Part shown: one piece after another, positions 48,660 through 60,490 of the stretch
Layout: each line of letters opens with the position of its first letter
How positions within the stretch are numbered: position 1 is the stretch's first letter
Source of the DNA: Silene conica
Lineage: Eukaryota > Streptophyta > Magnoliopsida > Caryophyllales > Caryophyllaceae
Length of the DNA: 64,000 nt
Direction: 5' to 3'
NCBI GenBank assembly: GCA_029255685.2
Contig: CM055318.2
Location: 11,599,001-11,663,000, forward strand
Position numbers and translations under genes: made by a program
The notes under the pieces: model-generated
Databases searched by the model: none
What the model saw: the letters and a program-made list of their open reading frames with translations, nothing else
Told to the model about the DNA's origin: nothing

Positions 48660-51038
48660 GGGACTCCTTCCAAGAACTAGGGCAAGGAGAAAGGAAAGGA
48701 GAGCTTGAAGCTCATTCCATGGATGGCTATGGTAGCATCCGAGATTGAAGACATGAAGAGCATGGCTCTAATTTTTATTTGATGTTTTCTTTCTTTTTGC
48801 ATTTTAATTTAAGAACTTTGTATTTCTTGTACGACAAGAATCTTGTTGAAACAATGGTTGTAATAGTGGTGACTTGTTTTTCAACCCAAGTCATCCTTTT
48901 GTTCTAAATCAAACATGTTTGGTTGTTTTAAAATGCTCTTATGATACATAACATGAATTGATGCGATTTTCATAGATCGTAATTAAGTACCTTGAATAGT
49001 TCACCGTACGCTAGACATGATAAGATCATTATTAAGTAATACGACTTACTTAAAACTAAGAATTATATCACATGACATACTTCAAATTCAAACATAAGAA
49101 CATCAGTTGTCGGGCGAAAATGTTATCTTTCTTAAATAAAGGTTATTTTAAAGGATAGAGTGGGAGAAATTCTACGCCCGCAAACCAATGTAATCAACAT
49201 AGGATCTTAGAGAAGAGTCCTATGAGGAGTCCTTGAGAAGAACTCTAAGAGATTGGATAGAAGAAACTACGAGAGGACAAACCAATGTAATCAACATAGG
49301 ATCTTAGAGAAGAGTCCTATGAGGAGTCCTTGAGAAGAACTCTAAGAGATTGGATAGAAGAAACTACGAGAGGACACAGAAGAAACTACGCGAGGACACA
49401 AAGGAAATGTTCCATATGTTGTCATTAGTTCCCAGAGAGGACAAAGGGGACCGCGAGTGTTAACGGAAGGAAATCGTTTCCATGATGTTAATGTTTCTGT
49501 TTTATAAAGATAATAGAGATGATCTCGTGGAAAGGAAAATGCAAATGAAATGTTCATAGCGAGTTGAGAAGATGTTTGAAGTAAATCAAAATGAAATGTT
49601 CATTATGAGTTGAGAAAATGTTTGAAGATGTTACCAAAACACTATGAAGATAGTGGGAGTTATTAAACTTATAAGATAGTAATATGGAATTCAGTGGGAG
49701 AAAAGTTATTAAGGAAACGAAACCTACCATTAAGAGAGAATGATGATTGTTTTAAAAGTAAAGAATATGAGGTTTTCAATTCTAGATGAATGTATGTTGA
49801 GAACATCAATTGTAAGTGAGTTTATTATGTGATAATGAAACGTCACTGATTAGTTTACAAGGTTTGGATTTGAATCCAAGATATGAAAATGTTAAATTCA
49901 TATAACCTTGATTAAAATGCCAAAGGTTGAAGCAAAACCTTATTTCGATATAAGTTTCTCGAGGAGAACTAATGGATCGAATCTAGGTTAACTACAATAT
50001 GAATTCTAGTACAATATGACTATGTTCATGAGGATAACATGTCATGAGTTTTAAGAAAACAGTGGGAGCTTCCTTAAAGTAAGGAGACTCGAGTCGAGTA
50101 TAAAGACTTGAAATGTACCTGAATAAGATCATATTATACGAGATAATATGAGTCAAAAGGAAACCAAAATTTGTAGGTTTAAAAGATGTGAAGATAGGGT
50201 ATATTCACATAATAAACCATTAATACAAATTGATGTATAATCATCAAAGATTGTTTATGTGGAGCATTGTTTGTTCGCACATAACAATCACTCTTATCGT
50301 TTGAGTTATTATTATTATTAATATTAACTCACAATTTATACTTTGTGAAATCCAAATGGGTTGTAAGAGACAATTTGAACCCCGTAAAGTGAACTGGATT
50401 AACTTAGTATAGCCCATAGTCGTTTGTATGAGGTGACGTCTCGAAGCGACTACAATGTGAAGCGACTGATGACAAGTTCAAATGTCATAGAGTCATATGG
50501 GATGACTAGTCGATCACATAGGCAGACTGTGTAACACTTTGTTGGGCATTTAGTGACCGCTTATAGAGTTCTGAAAATTTTATAATTAGCCTGGTCGTGG
50601 CGAGAGCTACTATATTATTCACATAAGTCGATTCTTTGACTTGAGACTGTTCGCCTAAGGTGATGCAGCCTCAGATTGGCTTTGATTTTAGCTCTACGAT
50701 CAACCGTTAAAGGGGGTCAAATGGTCTTCTTTTGGGTCATGATGGACTGTGTTAGTCGAAGGGAACAGTAGGATAGGAATTGTCCAACCCCTTGTCAGGG
50801 TTGTCTTAAATCTCAAGGCCACTCGAAGAGAAGTTTAACTGGAAATGCGTGGCCACGCTCGGAAGGTTTCTATGGTAGATAATTTCGGTCAAAGCAGTTA
50901 AATCTCCAGATCGAGAAAAACCGCTCAAGATATGATCAAATGCAAGTACGACCTGGAAGACACCTTGCATTGAGTGGGAGATGACGTAATAGGACAAGAG
51001 AATTGGTGACGCACACTTGTCGAGTACAAGTGGGAGAT
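48660..51038 (+). other. 3' internal region of element B, no pol
   Basis: No integrase, RT or RNase H motifs in any frame. Several GTGGGAG words (about 49160, 49665, 49693, 50060, 51030) look like copies of the PPT. 49182-49373 is an exact 96-bp tandem duplication. Ends with the true PPT at 51026-51038. Confidence 0.65.
49182..49373 (+). repeat. Exact 96-bp tandem duplication
   Basis: 49182-49277 and 49278-49373 are identical by reading, each starting AAACCAATGTAATCAAC. A partial third piece (AGAAGAAACTACG) follows. Confidence 0.92.
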
Positions 51039-52965
51039 TGTTGGGAAATGTGTCCTTAACAATTGTGCGATCACGACAGTGATAAAAATCATTGTCATAA
51101 ATCTTATGAAAAGAATATGCAAGGGACGATCCGATATTGATTTAGTCAACTGACCAACATTAATCGGTAATGATTGGCTGACTAGAGTTTAACATTACTG
51201 TCGTATGACGGTGGTAGTCAGTTGATCCCTTTAGGTCACACCTATAGGACAGACCCCTTAAATAATATATATTGATTAATTGTATAGGATACAGATTGAT
51301 CGATATTCTTAAAACCGTATATCAAGAATTCAGAGGTTGAATCTTAAAGTAAGATTTATATTTGAAATTGAAATGTGTCAATTGTCAAGTATTAAACGAT
51401 ATTTTAGAAATATCGAAATTAGTATTTTGAATGGTTCATGGTTATAACAAACGTTGTTAATATATCGTATTGACGATTATTACGATAACCATACGTTGGG
51501 ACAGTAATTTCGAATTACTTATTAATTTGTTAAATGTGATTTAATTAATTTAGAAATATTATTTATATATGTGATAAATTTATTTTAAATTAATACACTT
51601 ATTATGTCACATAAGATGTTACATAATTGTACAAATTATAAATCGAAAAAAAATGAAAGTGCATTTTACGATTATAGGTGCCGGTTTAGTAATGATGTTT
51701 TATGGGTTTGAAATGTAAAATTAATACCCTAAGAACATCATGATTAAATAGCCTTAATGCCTATGGTTATGGGGAAGACAAAGTTGGCTCTTACTCTACC
51801 CTAGGCCTTGTTTCTCACGGCACACCCACCCCAACTAAAAGCCATTTCATTCCTTATATATACATGTGATGGTGATCACATAAAGGGGAATCCTCTTACT
51901 AAGTTTTTTTTAGAGTAAGAAAAACATAATTACCTCTAAAATTATTAGATAATATTCTCAAAGTATACTAATATTATTATTAGTACACGGTTTTAATACT
52001 ACCGATTCCGTCACCTAGCTCGTGCCCGTGCTTCGGTTTTTTAAGGGTAGGTCTTGGGTGCAACGTAAAGAAGGCAAGCTATTTTGGTTGCTCCGTGGAG
52101 GATCGTCCTAGCACTTATTTGGACCGGTTGTAAGTGTGGGGAATAAAGCATGTATTCGCCCCAAACTTGCAGGATTATAATGAAACATACAATTGTGATT
52201 ATTGTCATAAGTTAATAAAAAGCATGAAAAAGAAATCAACCTTTGGTCCTTGTGCGAAAGGCCTAAGAACAGGAATTAACACAAATTCCCTCCTATAACT
52301 TGCACCCAAGACTTAGAATGAGACGTGGCCGCGTGTGCTAGAAATCCTCTCCAACTGCCTTGCAATATTGGGAGAGCTATTTAGGTTTTAGATGTGAGAT
52401 CTGAGGTTTTGGGAGAAGAAAGCTCTCAAAACCCTAATTTTTCCTTGAGATTTGTTTAAACAGTGAAACAAGAGTCCCTGACATAAGGAGAGTCCTCCTC
52501 CTTATGTAGCTCTTTTGGCCGAAATTTCCAATAGGGTAGGAGTGGGCTTTCCACTCTTACCTTATTCTAATTTGTGATTCGACCCATTTAGCTAAACTTT
52601 ATTCGCGGGTTTTGTTTATAAATCGTATGCATGTTATCAGATATTAATGCAGTCGATGTATTAATAATGGTCTGATAAAATTACGATATTGTATAATTAC
52701 CCAAATTAATATAACTGTTTATATTAATACGCGAATACAATATTTAATTAAATATAACCGTTTATATTTAATTTTACGAATTAATCATGCAATCCGTATT
52801 AGCTAAAATTATTTAATCCGTATTAAATAATAATCTCAACATCTTATTGACTAATTTAATAGTCAATACCTCTGACTAACTGTTTAGTCATATCCGGCAT
52901 AAATGTGATTGTATTTTCATACCTTCACATCTCTCAAACGTGTCCTATAGGTGTGACGTATAGGG

Positions 52966-53051
52966 ACCAGTTGATCACCGCCATCCGTATGACAATAACG
53001 TCAAACTTATCTAGCAAGCCAACCGTTATTGATAAACGTGGATCAACTGGT
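52966..53051 (-). other. Structured block in LTR C (second copy 61376-61461)
   Basis: Outer helix ACCAGTTGATC (52966-52976) with GATCAACTGGT (53041-53051), 11 bp. Inner helix AATAACG (52994-53000) with CGTTATT (53024-53030). Both differ in sequence from A, B and D but pair at the same places. Confidence 0.6.
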
Positions 53052-53135
53052 AATAATACAAAAGTATGCCCTTGTGATCCTTAAAGAGATTTAATAAGTC
53101 ATTGTACTTAATTGTCAAGGACACCAGCCCCAACA

Positions 53136-54126
53136 ATCTCCCACTTGTCCGTACAAGGGTATGTGCAATGACGTTATCACACTACATGTGGAGGACACAA
53201 GCTCCAACAAACTCCCACTTGTCCGTACAAGTGTAGGTGCGATAACCGAATCTCATATCCTTTTAAAATTTCTCCCACTCAATGTAAGACAATTTGCAAA
53301 TCCGCATTCGCAAAGGTCGTATCTCACAAGCGATCTGTATCAAGAGTGGTTTCCCCGACTAGAGAGTAACTTAACTGATAAAACGAATCTGTATTCGAGC
53401 ATGGCCATGCATTTCAGTTACTACTCCTCGAGTGGCCTTGAGAAATGATAAAATCCTGATAAGGGTTTGGATATTTCCCTCAACTCGAATCCTGCCGATA
53501 TCGCCCAGCATGAAATAACCCAGAAAAAATCCTCTTGGCCCCTGTTACGGTGACCGTGGGAAAGAAACCAAAGTTACCCAAAATCTGTCTTAATCTCAAG
53601 AGACAGTTGAAGGTCAAAAGACTCGACTCTAAGGAACACTATGGAGGTCCTATCCACGACCAGGCACCCAATGTTATAAAACATTTAGGACTCCATAACA
53701 TTGTCACGGGGTGTCCTACGAGATATCCGTATAACTCGCCTTTGTGATTGGTCAGTCATCCACGTGACTTATGGCTCGTTGAACCCACCATCAACCAACG
53801 TCACAAAATGATTACCTGAGTTATCAGCTCAAGTGGGTAATCAAGGACCAAAACGATGTAATGTTATTCAGTTCACTTTGTGGTGTTCAAAATTGGCGTA
53901 CAATTCCACATGAAAAACAAAACATTATATATCATAACAATGAGGTTGAATAGAGTACACGAGAAAATGAATTATTACATGAATTCATAAAAGAGTACTA
54001 CAACTTAGGAACACATCTAATTCCCATGGAATGAATGTGCCCTTCATGCTTATCACGTGGTAATGCTTTAGTGAGAGGATCAGCTATGTTGTCATCCGTA
54101 GCAATCTTATCAATGAATATCTTCTT
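53136..54126 (-). other. 3' trailer of element C with duplicated PPT/LTR-start junction
   Basis: 54126-54001 still reads in frame as the end of RNase H (KIATDDNIADPLTKAL). Closer to the LTR the pair 'LTR end + CTCCCACTTGTCCGTACAAG' occurs twice, at 53121-53156 and again at about 53193-53232 (CTCCAACAAACTCCCACTTG), so an old LTR start with its PPT lies beside the current one. Confidence 0.6.
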
Positions 54127-57100
54127 TTACGCGGACTCAGTCGTAGAATCTGCTGTAACAATTTGTTTAGAACTTTTCCAGCTGACAGCAGCGCCATTAA
54201 GAGTAAAAACGAATCCAGACTGAGATTTCGAGTCATCTCGATCCGTTTGGAAGCTAGCATCTGCGTAACCCGTGGCGCAGAGCGTCGAGTCGCCTCCGTA
54301 AGTCAATCCCCAATCTTTAGTCCTCCGTAGGTACTTAAGAATGTTTTTCACGGCCATCCAGTGTTGTTCACCTGGATGAGCTTGGAATCGACTTGTCATA
54401 CTCAATGCATATGCAACGTCAGGACGTGTGCATATCATGGCATACATGATCGATCCTATTGCCGAAGCATAAGGAATCCGACTCATGCGCTCTTTCTCTT
54501 CCAGTGACTTAGCTTCTTGAGTCTTGCTCAAGTGAAGCCCAGGAGTCATAGGAAGGAACCCTTTCTTGGAGTTCGTCATACTGAATCTCTCTAGAATCTT
54601 ATCTATATAAGACTCCTGACTGAGAGACAACATCCGTCGTGATCTATCCCTGTAGATACGGATGCCCAAAATTCTTTGTGCCTCTCCCAGATCTTTCATC
54701 TGGAAATGGTTTTTCAACCATGCTTTAACCGAAGATAGGAGAGGTAGGTCATTCCCAATCAAGAGTATGTCATCGACATACAGTACTAGGAAGACAATCT
54801 TGCTCCCACTCGACTTGATATAGAGACATGGTTCCTCGACTGATTGAATGAAACCATTCTCTTTTATCACTTGGTCGAAGCGATGATTCCAACTCCGCGA
54901 TGCTTGCTTAAGTCCATAGATGGAACGCTTAAGCTTGCAAACTTTCTTAGGATGTTCTGGATCAATAAAACCCTCGGGTTGTACCATGTACAACTCTTCC
55001 TCCAAATAACCGTTTAAGAAGGCGGTATTAACGTCCATTTGCCATATTTCATAATCATGAAATGCGGCGATCGCTAAGATAATCCGAATGGAACGTAGCA
55101 TGACTACGGGTGCAAAGATCTCATCATAGTGCAAGCCTGGCACTTGAGTGAAACCTTTAGCAACTAGTCTAGCCTTGTGGATATCTTGTTGTCCTTCCAC
55201 GGCATGCTTTATCTTGTAAAGCCATTTGCATTGAAGGGGACGTACCTTTGCAGGTAGGTCCACAAGATCCCACACGTTGTTCTCATACATGGAGTCCATC
55301 TCGGATTGCATGGCTTCTAGCCATAGCTTTGAGTCAGAACTAGTCATGGCACCTTTATAGGTTGTGGGTTCATTACCCTCTAGGAGTAAGACGTCATCTG
55401 TATCATGTTCCTCGACCATACCAATGTATCTGTCCGGAGGAATAGAGACTCTTCCCGACCTCCTAGGTTCCTCAGGAATATCTACCGCAGCCTCGGTTGA
55501 AGGAACTGTTTCCTCCAATGGTTGCTCGGCAGTTGGTTCTTGAACCTCCGATAACTCGAAGGTTCTATTACTCGACTTGTTCTCGAGAAATTCTTTCTCT
55601 AAGAACGTCGCACTAGCCGCAACAAAAACACGTTGTTCGGTTGGCGAGTAGAAGTAATGACCAAAAGTTCCCTTTGGATAACCTATAAAGTATGTCTTGA
55701 CCGATCGCGGGCCGAGCTTATCCTCGTGTCTCCACTTGACATAAGCCTCGCAGCCCCAAACCCGTATAAAGGACAAGTTAGGGACCGTTCCCTTCCATAA
55801 TTCGTATGGAGTCTTGTCAACAGCTTTAGACGGACTTCGGTTAAGTATTAGAGCGGCTGACAAAAGAGCATAGCCCCACAATGAATCAGGCACAACGGTG
55901 TGACTCATCATGGATCGAACCATATCGAGTACAGTTCGATTTCTCCGTTCGGACACACCATTTAATTGTGGTGTTCCAGGTGGAGTCAACTGTAGCACGA
56001 TGCCACAGTCTTTAAGGTGTTGATCAAACTCGTGTGAAAGATACTCACCACCACGATCAGAACGTAGTGCTTTAATCTTTCTACCCAGCTGGTTCTGTAC
56101 CCGATTCTGGTATTCTTTGAACTTGTCAAAGGATTCACTTTTATGTTTCATCAAGTAGACATAGCCATATCTACTCAAATCATCCGTGAAAGTGATGAAA
56201 TACCTATAGCCTTCTCGTGCGTTGATCGACATAGGGCCACATACGTCGGTATGTATGAGTCCTAATAGGTCGGCAGCGCGCATTCCAACACCTTTGAAGG
56301 AAATACGAGTCATTTTGCCGATGAGACATGATTCACACGTGCCATATGATTCGAAATCAAAGGGCGAGATAGCTCCATTCTGTATGAGCTGTTTCACGCG
56401 TTTCTCATTTATGTGTCCCATACGACAATGCCATAGGTAAGTTTGATCTTTGTCACCTACCTTTAATTTCTTATTATTCACATGTAATATTTCGGTGGTT
56501 TGATCTAAAACATAAATTCCATTCATGGAAACTGCCTTGCCATAAATCATATTGTGTAAGGAGAAAATACAGCTATTATTCTCTATTACAAATGAAAAGC
56601 CGAGTTTGTCAAGCGCAGAAACTGAAATAATGTTTTTGGACAAACTAGGAACATAATAACAGTTATATAAAAATAACTCGAATCCACTTGGAAGCTGGAT
56701 CACGTATGTTCCCTTCGAGACTGCAGCAACACGTGCTCCATTCCCGACACGCAGGTCCACCTCACCCTTGATTAGGGGTTCTTGGTTTCGGAGGCCCTGC
56801 ACATGATTACATAGATGAGAACCACAACCAGTATCAAGTACCCAAGTTCCGCAACTTGCGTGGTTAATCTCAATCATGTGAATAAAAGAAGAAGAAGACA
56901 TACCAACAGGAGTAACACGGCCTGCTTTAATGTCCTCCCGATACACGGGGCAGGAGCGCCTCCAATGCCCAGTCTTGTGGCAATGGTGACATTCCATGCT
57001 AGTATCCTTGCTCTTTGTCTTGCCCTGTGAGTTGCTTGACTCACCTGGCCCACTCTTAGTAAATCCTGGTTTCTTGAACCTGGGCTTACCTACTGCTAGG

Positions 57101-57825
57101 TCGCCCTGAGCTTTAGCCTTCCCTTTACCCTTTCCCTTACTGGAGATCATGAGAACATCCTGCTTCATGCTCCCACTTAATTTCAGATCCTTCTCAGTCT
57201 GTACGAGAAGGGAGTGGAGCTCATGAGGAGTCTTCTTCATGTCATTCATGTAATAGTTGGCCCTAAAGAGGGCGAACCCATCATGAAGTGAATGAAGCAT
57301 TCGATCAACGATTATGTTCTCACTGATCTTGCAGTTTAGGGCCTCCAGTTTCTCGATATTCTCAATCATGTGAAGAATATGTGGGCTAACAGCTTGGCCC
57401 TTCTGGAGTTTCGCCTCAAAGAAGCGACAGGTATGCTCATAAGAAACGATTCTCGGAGCCTTTGAGAATTCGTTAGTGAGCGTGGTGAAAATCTTGTTTG
57501 CACCATGGGTTATGAAGCGTCTTTGCAAATTGGATTCCATTGCATAGATGAGTACGTTCTTTATCGCACCCGCTTCCATGACGAAGTCGCTATGAGTGCG
57601 AACTTCGTTAGCTCTAGCTCCAGTTCCTGGGTGTGGCGGAATGAGCTCAGTTAAGTACTTGAACTTTCCGTCAGCAATGGCAGCATTCCGTAGTGCTGCC
57701 TCCCAGTCAGAGAAGTTTGACCCATCATTCCTCAGTCTTGTGGACTGATTCATGGAGTCCATGAAGGCTTTTAGCCAGGATTCACGTGCTAGCTTGGCAC
57801 TTGGCATTGGGTCTTCACCAGCCAT
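54127..57825 (-). CDS. Ty1/copia Gag-Pol polyprotein, RNase H truncated (1232 aa)
   Basis: Polyprotein of element C. Gag 1-300 with zinc knuckle C279-C282-H287-C292. Protease with DTG at 331-333. Integrase with HHCC-like LWHCRMGH...CESC (464-500) and catalytic D527, D590, E626 (HTDVCGP, SDRGGEY, GVSERRNRT). Reverse transcriptase about 835-1075 with DVNTAFLNG and YVDD (1016-1019). RNase H begins (RPDVAYALSM; YADASF) but stops after TADSTTESA. Beyond the TAA (54129-54127) the same frame goes on with KKIFIDKIATDDNIADPLTK, so roughly 70 codons holding RNase H catalytic residues are missing. Order PR-IN-RT-RH marks Ty1/copia. Everything upstream is open, which fits the near-identical LTRs. Without RNase H it cannot complete its own cDNA unless helped. 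Confidence 0.95.
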   Translation of the reverse strand: MAGEDPMPSAKLARESWLKAFMDSMNQSTRLRNDGSNFSDWEAALRNAAIADGKFKYLTELIPPHPGTGARANEVRTHSDFVMEAGAIKNVLIYAMESNLQRRFITHGANKIFTTLTNEFSKAPRIVSYEHTCRFFEAKLQKGQAVSPHILHMIENIEKLEALNCKISENIIVDRMLHSLHDGFALFRANYYMNDMKKTPHELHSLLVQTEKDLKLSGSMKQDVLMISSKGKGKGKAKAQGDLAVGKPRFKKPGFTKSGPGESSNSQGKTKSKDTSMECHHCHKTGHWRRSCPVYREDIKAGRVTPVGMSSSSFIHMIEINHASCGTWVLDTGCGSHLCNHVQGLRNQEPLIKGEVDLRVGNGARVAAVSKGTYVIQLPSGFELFLYNCYYVPSLSKNIISVSALDKLGFSFVIENNSCIFSLHNMIYGKAVSMNGIYVLDQTTEILHVNNKKLKVGDKDQTYLWHCRMGHINEKRVKQLIQNGAISPFDFESYGTCESCLIGKMTRISFKGVGMRAADLLGLIHTDVCGPMSINAREGYRYFITFTDDLSRYGYVYLMKHKSESFDKFKEYQNRVQNQLGRKIKALRSDRGGEYLSHEFDQHLKDCGIVLQLTPPGTPQLNGVSERRNRTVLDMVRSMMSHTVVPDSLWGYALLSAALILNRSPSKAVDKTPYELWKGTVPNLSFIRVWGCEAYVKWRHEDKLGPRSVKTYFIGYPKGTFGHYFYSPTEQRVFVAASATFLEKEFLENKSSNRTFELSEVQEPTAEQPLEETVPSTEAAVDIPEEPRRSGRVSIPPDRYIGMVEEHDTDDVLLLEGNEPTTYKGAMTSSDSKLWLEAMQSEMDSMYENNVWDLVDLPAKVRPLQCKWLYKIKHAVEGQQDIHKARLVAKGFTQVPGLHYDEIFAPVVMLRSIRIILAIAAFHDYEIWQMDVNTAFLNGYLEEELYMVQPEGFIDPEHPKKVCKLKRSIYGLKQASRSWNHRFDQVIKENGFIQSVEEPCLYIKSSGSKIVFLVLYVDDILLIGNDLPLLSSVKAWLKNHFQMKDLGEAQRILGIRIYRDRSRRMLSLSQESYIDKILERFSMTNSKKGFLPMTPGLHLSKTQEAKSLEEKERMSRIPYASAIGSIMYAMICTRPDVAYALSMTSRFQAHPGEQHWMAVKNILKYLRRTKDWGLTYGGDSTLCATGYADASFQTDRDDSKSQSGFVFTLNGAAVSWKSSKQIVTADSTTESA

Positions 57826-59181
57826 TTAGTTATACAGCAGTTTAATTGAACGTGTTCTAGACTGAAAAGAAGATAAAACAAAACCATATAAGCAACTCAT
57901 TGTTGTGATTTAAGTCTATATTAAATTGAATTTAAACTCGTAGACTCATGCATTTATATAATTGATCTCCCTCAAGAATTATATAAACGATCCCAAGACT
58001 CAATTTCCGTATATTGATAAGCCCACAGTTTGGCTAATTCCAATCGTTGGAACTCTTGGTCGATAGATTTCCGTAAATCCTATCTATTAGTCCATCTCAG
58101 TCACTAGATAGTATCGAGTGACCATGATGTTGAGATAAAATAAATCATCTGTTCCCACTTACCCGACGTAGAAGGGGTCATATTATGTCTACCGACGAAG
58201 AAGGGATTCATGGGAGGCTGATTTATAAAGACTAGTCTCAATTTTTGGTTATACGAGGAAGACCCCATCAACTTTTATTTATTCATATTAAGTGAACTAA
58301 TATCTAGCAAATGCGTGAATGAATTAAATAAAGTGATGGCTTTGCAATTGACATGTGACATCTGTATTGTCACAGAAAACTAACGCGTAACCTCTACATG
58401 AGTCAGTTTTCAGGCATGATATAGGTGGTTTGGTTTTAGGCGGAATATGATGCAAGCTATTATCGATGAAAGCATAAAATGAAAGCAATAAACGTAAATA
58501 AAAAGTCCTAGTGTGGCCTATCCTACCAAAATAAACATAAAACAACTTGGAATCCACCGTTGGACCCTAGAAGCTTGTCTTGATGTTCCATCTTGGTCCT
58601 TGCAGCGGGAGTGAGCATCCGGTCTCCGTCTTGTCTTTGGTCTTCACAAAATTACTAATTTAAATTACAAAAGTAGTCCTAGATACATTCTAATTTTAAT
58701 GCAAAAGTAATTACATGGCAAAAACCCAAAACGGAGATTCAAGATCTCAAGATTACAAGCAAGACTGTGTCCCATCATTACGGTGACACAATCTTCTAAG
58801 GCCACACTAAGTTACAACCGTTTGCAAAATTAAATACGTTATTGAAAGCATTCATTAGACATTCAACAAGACGATAAATAAAATGCATCAACTAAATTAA
58901 AATTCATACATGACATAATACTGTTATTATGATTAACAAATTTTTATCAAACCACCTTTTAGGATTAAAATTATGTGATTATACCGTTTTAACCACTTTA
59001 ATTTTAATAAGTTTATAATCCTATTATTTTAAACCATTTTAAAATAATATGTATCAAACGAGGGTGAACCGTTTCACAAAATTAATAATATACTATTTCC
59101 GTATATAGTATATTACTAAAGGCCATGTGAAAATAAAACATGTTATTTTCGGAAAATAAAAAAAAACGAGTCTGTTACAGG
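57826..59181 (-). other. Leader of element C, distal part
   Basis: Non-coding 5' leader between gag and the inserted hAT-type element. AT-rich, no ORF of note. Confidence 0.6.
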
Positions 59182-60209
59182 TAGACCTGTCAAACGGGTC
59201 TAACGGGCGGGTTACGGGTCGGGTAGATACGGGTTCAGGTAAAATACGGGTCGGGTGTATTTCGGGTCGGGTGAAATACGGGTCAAGTTTATACGGGTTT
59301 CGGGTCGGGTTCGGGTAAAAATACGGGTCAATCAACATCTTTTCCTCGCATTTTTAAAACTCTTTTATATCGTAATTCATACCCTTTATACGTTTTCTCT
59401 CCTCTTAATCGTCTTAGTTAACTTAATTTTCACCATTTTCGCCATTACCGTCGTTATCGTCATCATCACCCTCATTAACTCGATAAGTACAATAATCAGA
59501 CTCAAATAAGATAACAATGATGACGTGACATGTGATCTGAGGTGACGAGGTGCAAGTGTTGGCGTAAAGTGCGGTTCAATTCGACGTAATACGGTAAAAG
59601 TGATGATGTGGCATGTGGTCCCAGGAAATGAGGAGAAGACGATGATGTGGAATTAGGTGTAAGTTACAGTGTGGCACACATTTCGATGTGATGACGTGGC
59701 ATGTAGTCCATCGAAATAATGAGGTGACAGTGCTAACGTGGAATGTAACTTGACGTATTACACTAAGAGTGACGACGTGACACACACTTCGATGTGATGA
59801 TGTGGCATGTGGTACGAGGTGACGAGTTGGCGGTGCTGACGTGGAATGCAATTCGACATACTACGGTGAAAATGACATTGTGACACACACTTTGAGGTGA
59901 TGACGTGGCATGTTGCTTGTTTGAGGTGATGACGTGACATACCGAATATATATATATACATATTTCTCCTCAAAAAAATTTAAGTCATCAATACCTATAT
60001 GGCTATAAGACATTATATATTTTAAAAATGATATATTGTCTTGACCCAACGGTCAACCCGCTGCGGGTCGGGTTTTGACCCACTGTTTACGGGTCAAAAC
60101 GGGTTCGGGTATCTTTCGGGTTCGGGTTGAAAAAACCGGGTCATTTGCGGGTTATTTACGGGTCGGGTTACGGTCGGTTTTCGGGTCGGGTCAAGTTTTG
60201 ACAGGTCTA
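59182..60209. mobile_element. hAT-type non-autonomous element, 1028 bp, with TGACGTGG array
   Basis: Ends TAGACCTGTCAAACGGGTC and GACCCG-type complement TTTTGACAGGTCTA, with 8-bp duplication GTTACAGG (59174-59181 and 60210-60217). Sub-ends are dense in CGGGTCGGGT words. 59515-59955 is a diverged roughly 100-bp tandem repeat containing many ACGT-core boxes (TGACGTGGCA at 59692 and 59901; TGACGTGACA at 59521 and 59940; TGACGTGGAA at 59837). No transposase. Confidence 0.87.
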
Positions 60210-60219
60210 GTTACAGGGG

Positions 60220-60260
60220 TGGTCTACCGACCCAAAAAACAGGTCTACCGACCACCTGAC

Positions 60261-60306
<46 letters not shown>

Positions 60307-60490
60307 CAGAATGGTCGACCGACCCGAAAAACAGGTCGACCGACCACAAAACACGAAACCGAGTTTCTGAACACGATTTCTCACAAAAGATAAACTGTCG
60401 AAACAGAAAAACACGCAGGAGGCGGTCGACCGACCGCAACGGGGGGTCGATCGACCGACTTAGCGGCAGAAGACGATTTTTCAGGTTTTA
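60220..60490 (-). repeat. GGTCGACC palindrome cluster and poly-T beside the PBS of element C
   Basis: Seven variants of GGTCGACCGACC/TCTACCGACC flank a run of about 38 T (60265-60302; poly-A on the element's sense strand). The last one is within about 80 bp of the primer-binding site. Confidence 0.8.

Noticed and set aside
53136..53760. Plus-strand frames in the trailer of element C (53161-53448, 53535-53747)
   Set aside because: No family match and lying in a retroelement trailer; chance frames.
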